NCBI GenBank assembly: GCA_034189325.1
Contig: JAXHUM010000041.1
Span: 1 to 52,975 of the forward strand
Length of the DNA: 52,975 nt
From: JAXHUM01 sp034189325
GTDB lineage: Bacteria; Desulfobacterota; DSM-4660; Desulfatiglandales; Desulfatiglandaceae
Direction: 5' to 3'
Shown: positions 7,547 through 15,986 of the stretch, piece after piece
How the letters are laid out: each line of letters starts with the position of its first letter
How positions within the stretch are numbered: position 1 is the stretch's first letter
Position numbers and translations under genes: made by a program
Notes under the pieces: model-generated
What the model was told of the DNA's origin: nothing
Databases searched by the model: none
What the model saw: only the letters and a program-made list of their open reading frames with translations

Positions 7547-8686
7547 TCAACCAAGGTGGTTGCTGATCTTTTCAGCGGCAATAGGCATGTAAACACGCAC
7601 TAAGGTCCCTTTGTCAGGTTCTGAGTCGAGGAGGATAGCGCCTCCATGGTTTTTCACAATGCCATAGGCTGCGGCCATGCCGAGCCCGCGGCCCTGAAAT
7701 TTTGTACTGAAAAAGGGTTCAAACACCTTTCTTCTTGTCGACTCATCCATCCCTCTTCCATTATCCTCTATCTCGATACATAGATACCTGCCCTGCTCAA
7801 GCTCGTTGTCGACGACCTCAGAATTTTCATCAATCGTTTCTCTCCTGGTGCGTATTTTGATGGCCCCGCGTCCCGCTATGGCATCCACGGCATTAGCAAC
7901 AATAGAAGATATGACCATGTGCATTTGTGTGAGATCCGCCTCCACCTTGATATCTGAATGGGTCAGATCCAGATCAACCTTGATACGAGGTTGCAATTTC
8001 TTGACGATAAGGGGAACCGCATCAATGAGGAAGGAACAGAGAGGGACTATCTTGGACTGGTACTTGCCTTCCTGTGCATAGGCCAGCAACTGTTTAGTCA
8101 GGTAAGACATCCGCTGAACCGAGACCTTGAGGGAATCAAAATGTCTCACGGCAGGGCTGTTTTCGTCAATTCCCAACTTGATCAACTCGATATTGCCGGC
8201 AACCACGGTTAGGGCATTGTTGATTTCATGGGAAATCCCTCCCGCCAAGGTCTGAAGGGTCCGCAAGTTCTCTCGCACAGCCGCATTGGCCACCTCAATC
8301 GCCTCCAGTTTGCGTTGTTTGTCAGCGACCTTCAGCGCCTCTTCAATCTTGATGGCCAGGATCATGAAATCAAGGGGCTTTTCAAGGAAATACACGGCAT
8401 TCCTGCTCTTCATGAATTCTACGGCAAGATGAACCGAACCGTGCGCCGTACACATGATCACCGGCATAGAAGGGGTTATCTCTCTTAACCTGTCAAAAGT
8501 CTCTATTCCATCCATCTCCGGCATCATGTAATCCAGAATAACCAGATCAATTTGCCTGTCTTCCATTAATGCCAAGGCAGTAGACCCATTTTCAGCGGTC
8601 AAGATCTCGTGATCAGATTTTCTGAAATGTCTTTGAGCGGCTTTCAAAAATCCTATCTCATCATCGACGAATAATATCCTGGCCAT
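7547..8686 (-). CDS. Response-regulator receiver fused to a histidine kinase
   Basis: A soluble 380-residue signalling protein. Residues 1-120 are a receiver domain (acidic DDE near 8-10, phospho-acceptor D52 in VILDYMMPEMDG, Lys103 in FLEKP). A short coiled segment leads to a kinase core with His153 in ISHEINNALT, N-box, and a GHKL ATPase with EDNGRGMDE, FEPFFSTK and GRGLGMAAAYGIV. Such receiver-first kinases usually accept a phosphoryl group and pass it to another partner. The start at 8686 is set by AGGGG seven bases upstream. It precedes and overlaps the start region of dppB, so it may be cotranscribed with the transporter and regulate it; no DNA-binding output domain is present. Confidence 0.85.
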   Translation of the reverse strand: MARILFVDDEIGFLKAAQRHFRKSDHEILTAENGSTALALMEDRQIDLVILDYMMPEMDGIETFDRLREITPSMPVIMCTAHGSVHLAVEFMKSRNAVYFLEKPLDFMILAIKIEEALKVADKQRKLEAIEVANAAVRENLRTLQTLAGGISHEINNALTVVAGNIELIKLGIDENSPAVRHFDSLKVSVQRMSYLTKQLLAYAQEGKYQSKIVPLCSFLIDAVPLIVKKLQPRIKVDLDLTHSDIKVEADLTQMHMVISSIVANAVDAIAGRGAIKIRTRRETIDENSEVVDNELEQGRYLCIEIEDNGRGMDESTRRKVFEPFFSTKFQGRGLGMAAAYGIVKNHGGAILLDSEPDKGTLVRVYMPIAAEKISNHLG

Positions 8687-9138
8687 ATATGAACCCCTAA
8701 ATTCTGAAAACAACCGTGATATCGGCAATACCTTACAAAATTCTTTCCTCCCCCAGAAAAACATACTTTTTTATCCTGTAAAAGTACTATAACAAAATGC
8801 CATTCGTCAAGGTTGCTCTTTTTCCGCCTTCAAGGCCGCCGAGAACTTTCATCTCTCCCTCTTCCTGTCTGTGCGACCGTTGTGGTTGTGATAAGATAGC
8901 ATCCACAAAAATCGAGACGAAAAAAGCCTGTCTTCCGATTGATAACATTCAAAGGTTATACAAAACCACGGAAACCTGTTTGAGACATAGGATCATCAAT
9001 GATGACTGCTACAAAACCTTATCATCCATGTAGCTAATCAAGTGATAACTACAACCTTTTTTTCGACCACACGTTTCATGATCGTAGTTGATCCTGTTTA
9101 TAATCTTTTGATTGCACAAGACAATACGATCATTTTGC
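8687..9138. other. Intergenic stretch, no supported gene
   Basis: This is the region between the divergent receiver-kinase gene and rsmE. Short plus- and minus-strand frames lack ribosome-binding sites and family signatures. The rsmE promoter follows at 9139. I see no RNA gene. Confidence 0.4.
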
Positions 9139-9167
9139 TTGACCTCGCAATAGATATTTTCTATACT
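9139..9167 (+). promoter_or_regulatory. Sigma70-type promoter for rsmE
   Basis: TTGACC (9139-9144), 17-base spacer, TATACT (9162-9167). Transcription would start near 9174, giving a leader of about 150 bases before the TTG start of rsmE. A small dyad gtgag-actc-ctcac lies in that leader. Confidence 0.65.
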
Positions 9168-9322
9168 ACATATATAGAATTCACCTGTGAGACTCCTCAC
9201 GATCATCATCTTAAATAGGCTTTTGATAGACAGTTGACGGTGTATTATTTGTCTTCTCTTTTTTACGACGAATCATCTTTTTCGACATCAAGTCGTGACA
9301 GAAAACTACGAGGATTTATTCC

Positions 9323-10102
9323 TTGAGACGGTTTTTTGTAGAAGAGCTTGCAAAGGACAAAAGACTGTTTTCTATCACCGGCCCTGAGGCGAGACATATC
9401 ATAAAGGTCCTCAGGATGGAGATCGGAGATCAGCTCATATTGAGTGACGGTAGGGGAGCGCGGTTTTTGGCCTCAATAGAATCCGCCTCATTCAAAGAGG
9501 TATCAGTTCGTCTTGAAGAATCTCTTCCCCCATCTCCGCCCTCTCCCATAAAGACCATCCTTTGTCAGGCCCTTCTGAAATCGCGAAATATGGACTACGT
9601 GATCCAGAAGACATCTGAACTTGGGGTTGATAGCATATACCCTTTTTGTTCCGATCGAACAGTAGTCCGATTGGATGAAGACAAGACAGCTCAACGGATG
9701 AGACATTGGAGGCGCGTCGCGCAGAGTTCGGCGAAGCAGTGCGACAGGGGTGTACCCGCTGAAATTGGTCCCCTGTTGAAATTTCGAGAATTGATAGACA
9801 AAACAAAAGCGCAGGATGCCCTCAGGGTGATCTTTTGGGAAGAGGAAGACTCACGGGAGTTCAAAGACCTGCTCGACAGCTCACAGGATGTCGGGGCATT
9901 TGTGGGTATTGTCGGACCAGAGGGCGGTTTTTCCAAAAACGAGGTTTATGAGGCTAGGGAGGCCGGCTTTGTCTCCGTGACTTTGGGCCATAGGATTCTC
10001 AGAGCAGAGACCGCTGCCATTACTATGGTGGCTCTCGTACAGTATGTGTTAGGGGACCTCGGACGTCACAGAAGCCCCGAGGCACCCTCTCATGTTTCGT
10101 GA
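9323..10102 (+). CDS. rsmE: 16S rRNA m3U1498 methyltransferase RsmE
   Basis: A SPOUT-class methyltransferase that N3-methylates U1498 of 16S rRNA using S-adenosylmethionine. The N-terminal PUA-like part (residues 1-70, with ARHIIKVLRMEIGD) binds RNA. The knotted catalytic part carries QKTSELGVDSIYPF near 95-108, GPEGGF at 198-203 and LGHRILRAETA at 221-231, the family hallmarks of the SAM site. Length, 259 residues, is normal. The start is TTG at 9323, nine bases after GAGGA. In many relatives prmA lies upstream, but not here. Confidence 0.92.
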   Translation: MRRFFVEELAKDKRLFSITGPEARHIIKVLRMEIGDQLILSDGRGARFLASIESASFKEVSVRLEESLPPSPPSPIKTILCQALLKSRNMDYVIQKTSELGVDSIYPFCSDRTVVRLDEDKTAQRMRHWRRVAQSSAKQCDRGVPAEIGPLLKFRELIDKTKAQDALRVIFWEEEDSREFKDLLDSSQDVGAFVGIVGPEGGFSKNEVYEAREAGFVSVTLGHRILRAETAAITMVALVQYVLGDLGRHRSPEAPSHVS

Positions 10103-10172
10103 CTTGTCTTTGGATGGGTCACCGATGGAAGCCGTATTATCAATGATATTTAATTAGATGGAGGTAATATTC

Positions 10173-10499
10173 ATGAAAAAACTCACAAACGATCTTTACT
10201 CAGTAGCGAAAAATTTGAAAGCGTTGACCCAGAAAACGGAAAAACTTGCCAAGGAGCTCGACCGAATCCAAAAAGCAAGTGCCAAAACCGTCAAAAAGCC
10301 TGTTCAGGCCAAAGGGAAGAGGGTCACGGCGAGCGAGGCGATCCTGGCAATCGTCCAAAAAAGCAAAAAAGGTGTTGATGCCGGCACCCTAAAAATGAAG
10401 ACAGGCTTTAACAGTCAGAAAATACGGGACAATATTTACAGACTAAAAAAACAGGGCAAGATTAAGACTGTCAGCAGGGGTGTTTATAAAGTCGTTTAA
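10173..10499 (+). CDS. Small basic protein: coiled coil plus winged-helix-like C-terminus
   Basis: 108 residues; the start ATG at 10173 is supported by GGAGGT seven bases upstream. The N-terminal half (LYSVAKNLKALTQKTEKLAKELDRIQKA) has heptad hydrophobics and should form a coiled coil. A Lys/Ala linker (KTVKKPVQAKGKR) follows. The C-terminal half (residues 55-108: TASEAILAIVQKSKKGVDAGTLKMKTG, then KIRDNIYRLKKQGKIKTVSRGVYKVV) has the helix-helix-wing pattern of a small winged-helix DNA-binding fold. A role as a nucleoid or regulatory protein is inference. It stands alone between rsmE and the convergent response-regulator gene. Confidence 0.7.
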   Translation: MKKLTNDLYSVAKNLKALTQKTEKLAKELDRIQKASAKTVKKPVQAKGKRVTASEAILAIVQKSKKGVDAGTLKMKTGFNSQKIRDNIYRLKKQGKIKTVSRGVYKVV

Positions 10500-10595
10500 A
10501 GAGACATGAAGGTTTCGGTTCGGAGCCTTTATAAAGCACTCTCTCAGAGAGGATGATGTCGACTCAGGCCGCAGGGAGGTTCGTTTAACGGCACA

Positions 10596-11954
10596 TCACG
10601 AACCGAGGCCATATTCTTTTATCTTGGAGATAAGTATGGGTCGGCTGATCTCCAAGATTTTCGATGCCTGCGAGCGGTTCCCGTTGGTGAGCTTTAATGC
10701 CTTTTCAATGAGATTTCGCTCCATCCGTTTGGTTGCTTTTTTGATGGAAAGAGCCTCGACAGGTCCGAAATAGGGTGCCGGCCCCTGCATCAGTTCAGCA
10801 GGAGTGACCCACCTGCCGGGGGCAAGGAGGATCGCTCGCTCTATGACGTTTTCCAGTTCCCTGACATTTCCTGGCCAGGTATATTCCATCAGAATCGGCA
10901 TCGCCTCTGAAGACAACCCTTCAATATTCTTATTTAATTTTCTATTGAAAATGTCGATGAAGTATCCAACGAGAAGGGGAATGTCCCCCCTCCTTTCTCT
11001 CAAAGGGGGAAGATGAATGGTCATCACATTGATCCTGTAGAAGAGATCTTCCCTGAATCGTCCCTCTTGCACCTCCTTATTCAGATCTTTTGACGTAGCA
11101 GCAATCACTCTGACGTCGATTTTTTTTGAGTCGACCCCTCCTAGGGGCTGGATCTCCTCTTCCTGAAGCACTCGGAGAAGCTTCGCCTGCAAGGAGAGAG
11201 GGAGTTCGCCCATTTCATCAAGGAAAATGGTCCCCTTATCCGCCTTTTCAAAATGACCCGGTTTGTCCTTTACAGCGTCGGTAAAGGCGCCTTTCATGTA
11301 ACCGAACAATTCGCTTTCGAGGAGATTTTCAGGAATACCGGCGCAATTGATCGTTACCAGGGGGCCGGAGCCTCGGGGACCGTTTGAATGAATCGCCCTG
11401 GCGATCAACTCCTTTCCGGTTCCGCTCTCACCTGTAACAAGGACAGTGGTCTTGTGTTCGGCAACCTTGCTCGCAAGATCAAACACACGCCCCATAGCTT
11501 CGCTCCGGGCGACGATATTCCCAAAGGAGTACCTTTTCTCAATCTCATTGATTCGCGTTTTAAGCTGAAGGTTTTCCTGTTTCAGCCGCTCCCTCTCCTG
11601 CGCTTTTTTCAGGGTCAATAGGACCTCATCTGCCTTAAAGGGCTTTGATATATAGTCATAGGCCCCTTCCTTCATGGCCTCCAGGGCTGTTTCGACACTA
11701 CCATAGGCGGACATCATAATACAGGTCTTGTCAGGAAATTTCTCTCTTGCGATCTTGAGAAAACTCATCCCATCCATGTTCGGCATCTTAATATCACAAA
11801 GGATAAAATCAAAATAGGACTTCTCCAGATATTCGAGTGCCTGACCACCGTCAGAGGCGCTTTGAACAGTATACCCCTCCTTGGTGAGCATGGCCTGTAA
11901 CATGTGACGCATGTTTTTTTCATCATCTATGATCAAGACTTGTTGTTGGGACAT
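10596..11954 (-). CDS. Sigma54-dependent response regulator (NtrC family)
   Basis: 452 residues in three domains. The receiver (1-120) has Asp54 in CDIKMPNMDG and Lys104 in SKPF. The AAA+ activator domain has Walker A GESGTGKE at 175-182, the sigma54 contact loop GAFTDA at 222-227, Walker B GTIFLDE at 241-247, and RVIAATSKDL and FREDLFYRINV further on. The C-terminal Fis-type HTH ends in GNRSQASKILEISRPILISKI. It opens promoters with RNA polymerase-sigma54 when phosphorylated, presumably by the kinase encoded 15 bp upstream. Placement after a prepilin peptidase suggests a PilR-like role in pilus or secretion control, but targets are not visible. A sigma54-type site lies at 20473. Confidence 0.92.
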   Translation of the reverse strand: MSQQQVLIIDDEKNMRHMLQAMLTKEGYTVQSASDGGQALEYLEKSYFDFILCDIKMPNMDGMSFLKIAREKFPDKTCIMMSAYGSVETALEAMKEGAYDYISKPFKADEVLLTLKKAQERERLKQENLQLKTRINEIEKRYSFGNIVARSEAMGRVFDLASKVAEHKTTVLVTGESGTGKELIARAIHSNGPRGSGPLVTINCAGIPENLLESELFGYMKGAFTDAVKDKPGHFEKADKGTIFLDEMGELPLSLQAKLLRVLQEEEIQPLGGVDSKKIDVRVIAATSKDLNKEVQEGRFREDLFYRINVMTIHLPPLRERRGDIPLLVGYFIDIFNRKLNKNIEGLSSEAMPILMEYTWPGNVRELENVIERAILLAPGRWVTPAELMQGPAPYFGPVEALSIKKATKRMERNLIEKALKLTNGNRSQASKILEISRPILISKIKEYGLGS

Positions 11955-11969
11955 AAAATGACTCCAAAT

Positions 11970-13547
11970 TTAACAAGATCGGCTTTCAGTCTGTTCCTTG
12001 CAAAGAGGGATATCAATAATAATGGTCGCCCCTTTACCCGGAGCGCTGTCTGCACGGAGGGCCCCTCCCAATGCCTCAACGATCCGATACGACACGGAAA
12101 GGCCGAGACCTGTTCCTTTGCCGGGCTCTTTGGTCGTGAAAAAGGGATCAAAAATATGCGAGAGATCCTCCTTGTTGATGCCCGGTCCGGTATCTTCAAA
12201 CCTGAGTTCCAACCTCCCATTATTGTTGTCCGTTTTTATGATTAAGGCCTCTTGCCCGCAAGATCCGGACGGCTCCCTGACTCCTGCCAAGGCATCTGCC
12301 GAATTAATGATAATATTCACAAAGACCTGCTTTAACTGGTTGGGATCCGCCCAGACCAGATCTCTTTTTGCTTCAAAGGAAGTTTCCATGAGGACATGAT
12401 GCATCATCGGTTGGAGCTTGAGCATATTCACCGTATCCGTGATAAGATCATGAACACTCGTCTTTCTCGGCTCACCGCTTGACGGTCTTGAAAAATCGAG
12501 GAGTTCTCGAATGATCTCATTGATCCGCTTTATTTCCGATTCAATGCGTTCAAGAAAATCTTCCCTCTCCTCTTTGGTGACATCCTTTCCACGAAGCAAC
12601 TCCAGGTAGCCCAAGATGATCCCTATGGGATTTCCGATCTCATGGGCAACCCCGGTTGCCAGGCGTCCGACAGATACAAGCTTTTCAGATCTCACGACTT
12701 CGTCTCGGGCCTTCTCAATCTCCTGATTGGCCTTTTCCAGAGAGGCAATATGTTCCCTTAAATCTCCCTTGTTCTCCTCAAGGCGTTTAAGCATCATATT
12801 CAGTGAATGGGAAAGCTGTCCGATCTCGTCTTTGGGCGAATCGGAAAAATCGGGAAAGGGGTCCCCTTCTTTAAATTCTTCAGTAATGCGCAGGAGCTTG
12901 TGGACAGGTCTGATCACGGTTCTGGAAAGGAGGTATATCCCAAACAGGACAAAGAGTATGGTGTTTAAGGCAATATAGATGAGGACGAGTTTTTCAGATT
13001 GTCTCAACGTCTCGTAGGTCGAAAGGAGGGAGGTGCTAATCGTGACGCCGCCGAGAACACGATTATTATGAAATAGAGGGGCCGACATCAAGATGGATTC
13101 ATGCCCCACCCAGACAACACCCCAGGTGCTTCCACAAAACTCTACATGACGCTCCTTGGTCCTGAGCGACTTCCTTGAGAGCGCCAAGGCTATTTTTTTG
13201 GATCCTCCCCATTTTCCGTCCGTAAAGGCCACGGAGCCCTGTCTGTCAACAAAGAGCACCTCTCCAAATACTCCCGAATGAAGAAGCTGAGCGACATCCC
13301 GGGAAAAAAGGGCATCTGAGCTGAGATCGGCCCATGAGGCCTTTTTTTGGATCATCTGGTATTCCGCCGCCTTGATCAGGGCACTGAGAAGCAATTCCCC
13401 TGACTGCATTTTGGATGCCATCAGGTCTCTCTCGGCAAGTTTGACCATGACCACGTTCGTCAGGAGCATCGCTGAAACAATCAGAAGAAGCAGGTTTGCC
13501 AGGATTCCTGTCCTCAAACTGTAGAAGTGAATTTGCACTATTGTCAC
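11970..13547 (-). CDS. Membrane sensor histidine kinase, partner of the adjacent sigma54 activator
   Basis: 525 residues. TM1 is at about 14-36, a periplasmic sensory segment spans 37-185, and TM2 is at about 187-208. HAMP (209-262) and a short coiled coil follow. HisKA has the phospho-acceptor His302 in ATGVAHEIGNPIG. The HATPase has NIIINSADAL, FEDTGPGINKED, FDPFFTTKEPGKGTGLGLSV. All kinase motifs are intact, so it should phosphorylate the response regulator that follows. It starts four bases after the pilD stop, so pilD-kinase-regulator is one operon. The ligand of the periplasmic domain is not recognisable. Confidence 0.9.
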   Translation of the reverse strand: MTIVQIHFYSLRTGILANLLLLIVSAMLLTNVVMVKLAERDLMASKMQSGELLLSALIKAAEYQMIQKKASWADLSSDALFSRDVAQLLHSGVFGEVLFVDRQGSVAFTDGKWGGSKKIALALSRKSLRTKERHVEFCGSTWGVVWVGHESILMSAPLFHNNRVLGGVTISTSLLSTYETLRQSEKLVLIYIALNTILFVLFGIYLLSRTVIRPVHKLLRITEEFKEGDPFPDFSDSPKDEIGQLSHSLNMMLKRLEENKGDLREHIASLEKANQEIEKARDEVVRSEKLVSVGRLATGVAHEIGNPIGIILGYLELLRGKDVTKEEREDFLERIESEIKRINEIIRELLDFSRPSSGEPRKTSVHDLITDTVNMLKLQPMMHHVLMETSFEAKRDLVWADPNQLKQVFVNIIINSADALAGVREPSGSCGQEALIIKTDNNNGRLELRFEDTGPGINKEDLSHIFDPFFTTKEPGKGTGLGLSVSYRIVEALGGALRADSAPGKGATIIIDIPLCKEQTESRSC

Positions 13548-13550
13548 CCC

Positions 13551-14327
13551 TTAAACAAACAAGCTGAAATACCATCTCGTGATCTGAGGACCAAAGAAGA
13601 ACAAGAGAAGGGCTCCAAAAGACAAAAATGGGCCGAATGGAATTCTCAGTTGAAAATCTTTTCCCTTGAGGAGTATGAAGGCTGAGCCGACAACCGCACC
13701 GATCAGAGAGGCTATCAACACCACGAGGAGTAAGGGCCTCCATCCCATCCAGGCCCCAATCATGGCAAGGAGCTTGATATCTCCTCCACCCATCCCCTCA
13801 CGACCAGTAACACGTTCATACAGGGCGGCAATAATAAAGAGAGAACCACCACCGGCGACAATCCCGATTATCGAATCCACCCAGGAGATATGACCAATAA
13901 TTAAACAAGCGACAAAGCCGACAACGATTCCTGGAAGCGACAGGATATCTGGAATGATCCTGTGATCAAGGTCTATGAATCCGATCGTCACAAGGGAGGC
14001 CACAAAGATGAAAAAGAGAATATATTGATAACTCAGGCCATATCTGGTAAAAAGTGCAAGACTCAGAATGCCTAAAAGGGCCTCCACCGCTGGATACCGC
14101 CACGAAATTGAATGCTTACAGTACCTGCACCTGCCCAAGAGAAACAGGTAGCTCAAAAGCGGTATATTGTCGTAGACCCTTATCTTTTCTTTACAGTGAG
14201 GGCAACGTGACGATGGAGTGACAATAGACTGATTGAGAGGTAGACGATGAATGCAAACATTCAAGAAACTGCCCATGGCCAGGCCGAATAGGAAGAAGAA
14301 TATCGCCAAATAGGGCGTTAGTTCCAT
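13551..14327 (-). CDS. pilD: Prepilin peptidase / N-methyltransferase (type IV leader peptidase, A24)
   Basis: An inner-membrane bifunctional enzyme that removes the leader of type IV pilins and pseudopilins and methylates the new N-terminus. It has 258 residues with about seven or eight TM segments. The cytoplasmic zinc loop has two Cys pairs (C42-x2-C45 and C67-x2-C70). The two catalytic aspartates lie in GFIDLDHRIIPD (Asp119/121 area) and GMGGGDIK (Asp183). The GDIK and FLNVCIHRLP motifs are typical. It is first of the three-gene minus-strand operon and divergent from the Sua5-family gene 24 bp away. No pilin or pilus assembly genes occur in the window. Confidence 0.93.
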   Translation of the reverse strand: MELTPYLAIFFFLFGLAMGSFLNVCIHRLPLNQSIVTPSSRCPHCKEKIRVYDNIPLLSYLFLLGRCRYCKHSISWRYPAVEALLGILSLALFTRYGLSYQYILFFIFVASLVTIGFIDLDHRIIPDILSLPGIVVGFVACLIIGHISWVDSIIGIVAGGGSLFIIAALYERVTGREGMGGGDIKLLAMIGAWMGWRPLLLVVLIASLIGAVVGSAFILLKGKDFQLRIPFGPFLSFGALLLFFFGPQITRWYFSLFV

Positions 14328-14351
14328 GGTTGGACTCCAAAAGCTAGAATA

Positions 14352-14981
14352 ATGACCAAAACTAAATCTACAGGATCAAAGGAAAGGGTTCTGACGGTTT
14401 CCATCAACCAAGAGAATCCTCAAATGCGTCTTATTAGTCGTGTATGCGACGCACTCAAGGGCGGCGGCCTGATCGCCTACCCCACTGATACCTTCTACGG
14501 CATCGGTTGTGAACTGTATAACAAAAGGGGCATACAGCTCATCCACAAGTTAAAGGATCGCCCCCTCAAGAAACCCTTTTCCATCATATGTGACAGTCTC
14601 AAGGAGATAAGTCGCTATGCCGTGGTTTCCAACTATGCCTATAAAACGATGAAGCGCCTCCTCCCAGGACCGTATACCTTCGTTTTGGAAGGTACAAGAT
14701 TGGTGCCAAAAATCATGCTCACGAAAAGAAAAACCGTAGGGATCCGGATTCCTGACAATAATATTTGCCTGACTATCGTTAAAACCCTTGGCAAACCTAT
14801 CATTAGTACAAGCGCCGGATATGATGATCCCGCCTCCATAAAAGATGCCTATGGCTCGCATCTTGATATCATCGTTGACGGCGGGGTGCTCTATCCGAGT
14901 CCTTCGAGCGTGGTGTCTTTGATCAATGATATGCCGGAAGTGATAAGGGAGGGGAAAGGAGACGTTAGCGATTTTTTATAG
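14352..14981 (+). CDS. Sua5/YciO/YrdC-family protein (threonylcarbamoyl-AMP synthase-like)
   Basis: 209 residues, one YrdC-like domain. Visible signatures are GGGLIAYPTDTFYGIGC near residues 37-53, KLKDRPLKKPFSIICDSL (KxR...KP nucleotide/threonine site), LLPGPYTFVLEGT, TVGIRIPDN and KPIISTSAGYDDPAS. Family members make threonylcarbamoyl-AMP for tRNA t6A37. This one looks like the shorter YciO/YrdC branch without the extra Sua5 domain, so TsaC activity is likely but not certain. It is transcribed alone, divergent from pilD, and convergent with sppA. Confidence 0.85.
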   Translation: MTKTKSTGSKERVLTVSINQENPQMRLISRVCDALKGGGLIAYPTDTFYGIGCELYNKRGIQLIHKLKDRPLKKPFSIICDSLKEISRYAVVSNYAYKTMKRLLPGPYTFVLEGTRLVPKIMLTKRKTVGIRIPDNNICLTIVKTLGKPIISTSAGYDDPASIKDAYGSHLDIIVDGGVLYPSPSSVVSLINDMPEVIREGKGDVSDFL

Positions 14982-15015
14982 GGATGATGGATGCAAGGCC
15001 TTCCTCGGTGTCGGC

Positions 15016-15915
15016 TCAATAACCCTGTAGGCCGTTCCATCGATACTCCATCTGGGTTGTCAGTTCTTTGAGACGTCCTTCTAAGGTCTGGAAGGCCTTG
15101 TTGAGGATCAGGTCCCATATCTCGGATCTGCTCTTTTCCGGATAAACCAGCGTCACATCCCCTTTAATACCCACGATCTCCTTGGAAAGTTCCACGGCAT
15201 CCTGAAAATTGCCCAAGGCATCCACGAGGCCCAATTCCTTGGCTTGTGACCCGGACAGTATGCGACCATCGGCGATTTGGTCGACCTGTTCCAGCGACAG
15301 ATCCCTCCCCTCAGCGACAGCCTGAACGAATTGACTCCTGATTTCAGCAATTAAGGCATTCAAGAGGTCCTTGTCTCGCTTTGTGAGCTCTCTATGAGGG
15401 CCCCCTGTATCCTTGAATTCCCCGCTCTTCAGGACTTCCAGTTTGATCCCTATCTTTTTGAGAAGATCCTCAGCCCAGAGGAATTCCATAAGGACACCAA
15501 TACTTCCCGTGATGGTGCCGGGATTCGCGACAATCTGGTCGGCAGCCGCTGCAATATAGTATCCGCCGGACGCGGCGACTCCGCCCAAGGAGGCTATAAC
15601 TTTCTTGGTCTTGATTGTTCTCCGGACCTCTCGGTAAATCTCTTGAGAGGGACCGACGCCTCCGCCGGGCGAGTTGATCCTTAGAATAATCGCTTTTATC
15701 CCTTTGTCTTTCTTGAATCTGACCAGTTGGGAGGTGACGGCCTGGGATTCCGTAATAGCGCCGGATATGGGAATCACACCAATCTTGTCACCAAAGGAGA
15801 GATTTGTTGAGGGAGAGAATCCTTTAAGGACGACAAACATCGTTGCCCCAAGGAAAAAAGCAACGACGATGATAATGAGCAAAGCTGTCAGTATGGGATG
15901 CTTTTTTACGGCCAC
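15016..15915 (-). CDS. sppA: Signal peptide peptidase SppA, short form
   Basis: A 299-residue membrane-anchored serine protease that degrades cleaved signal peptides. A single N-terminal TM segment (9-31) is followed by the S49 domain: SPGGGVGPSQEIY, catalytic Ser116 in GGVAASGGYYIAA, and Lys168 in LKSGEFKDTG. The 52-residue Ser-Lys spacing matches the Ser147/Lys199 pair of the Bacillus short form. It starts at GTG with an in-frame stop just upstream and only a weak ribosome-binding site. It lies 71 bp downstream of rpsA, across a short gggggtt/aaccccc dyad (15930-15945). Confidence 0.92.
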   Translation of the reverse strand: MAVKKHPILTALLIIIVVAFFLGATMFVVLKGFSPSTNLSFGDKIGVIPISGAITESQAVTSQLVRFKKDKGIKAIILRINSPGGGVGPSQEIYREVRRTIKTKKVIASLGGVAASGGYYIAAAADQIVANPGTITGSIGVLMEFLWAEDLLKKIGIKLEVLKSGEFKDTGGPHRELTKRDKDLLNALIAEIRSQFVQAVAEGRDLSLEQVDQIADGRILSGSQAKELGLVDALGNFQDAVELSKEIVGIKGDVTLVYPEKSRSEIWDLILNKAFQTLEGRLKELTTQMEYRWNGLQGY

Positions 15916-15986
15916 TTTTTAATCAAGATGGGGGTTACAACCCCCTTCCAACTCTCCCGACTAAGATATCATCAGGACATAATCGA

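Noticed and set aside
8797..9209. Small ORFs in the gap before rsmE
   Set aside because: No ribosome-binding sites, and one lies on the strand opposite the promoter; no family signal.
15930..15945. Terminator between rpsA and sppA
   Set aside because: The stem gggggtt/aaccccc has a loop of only two bases and no T-run.
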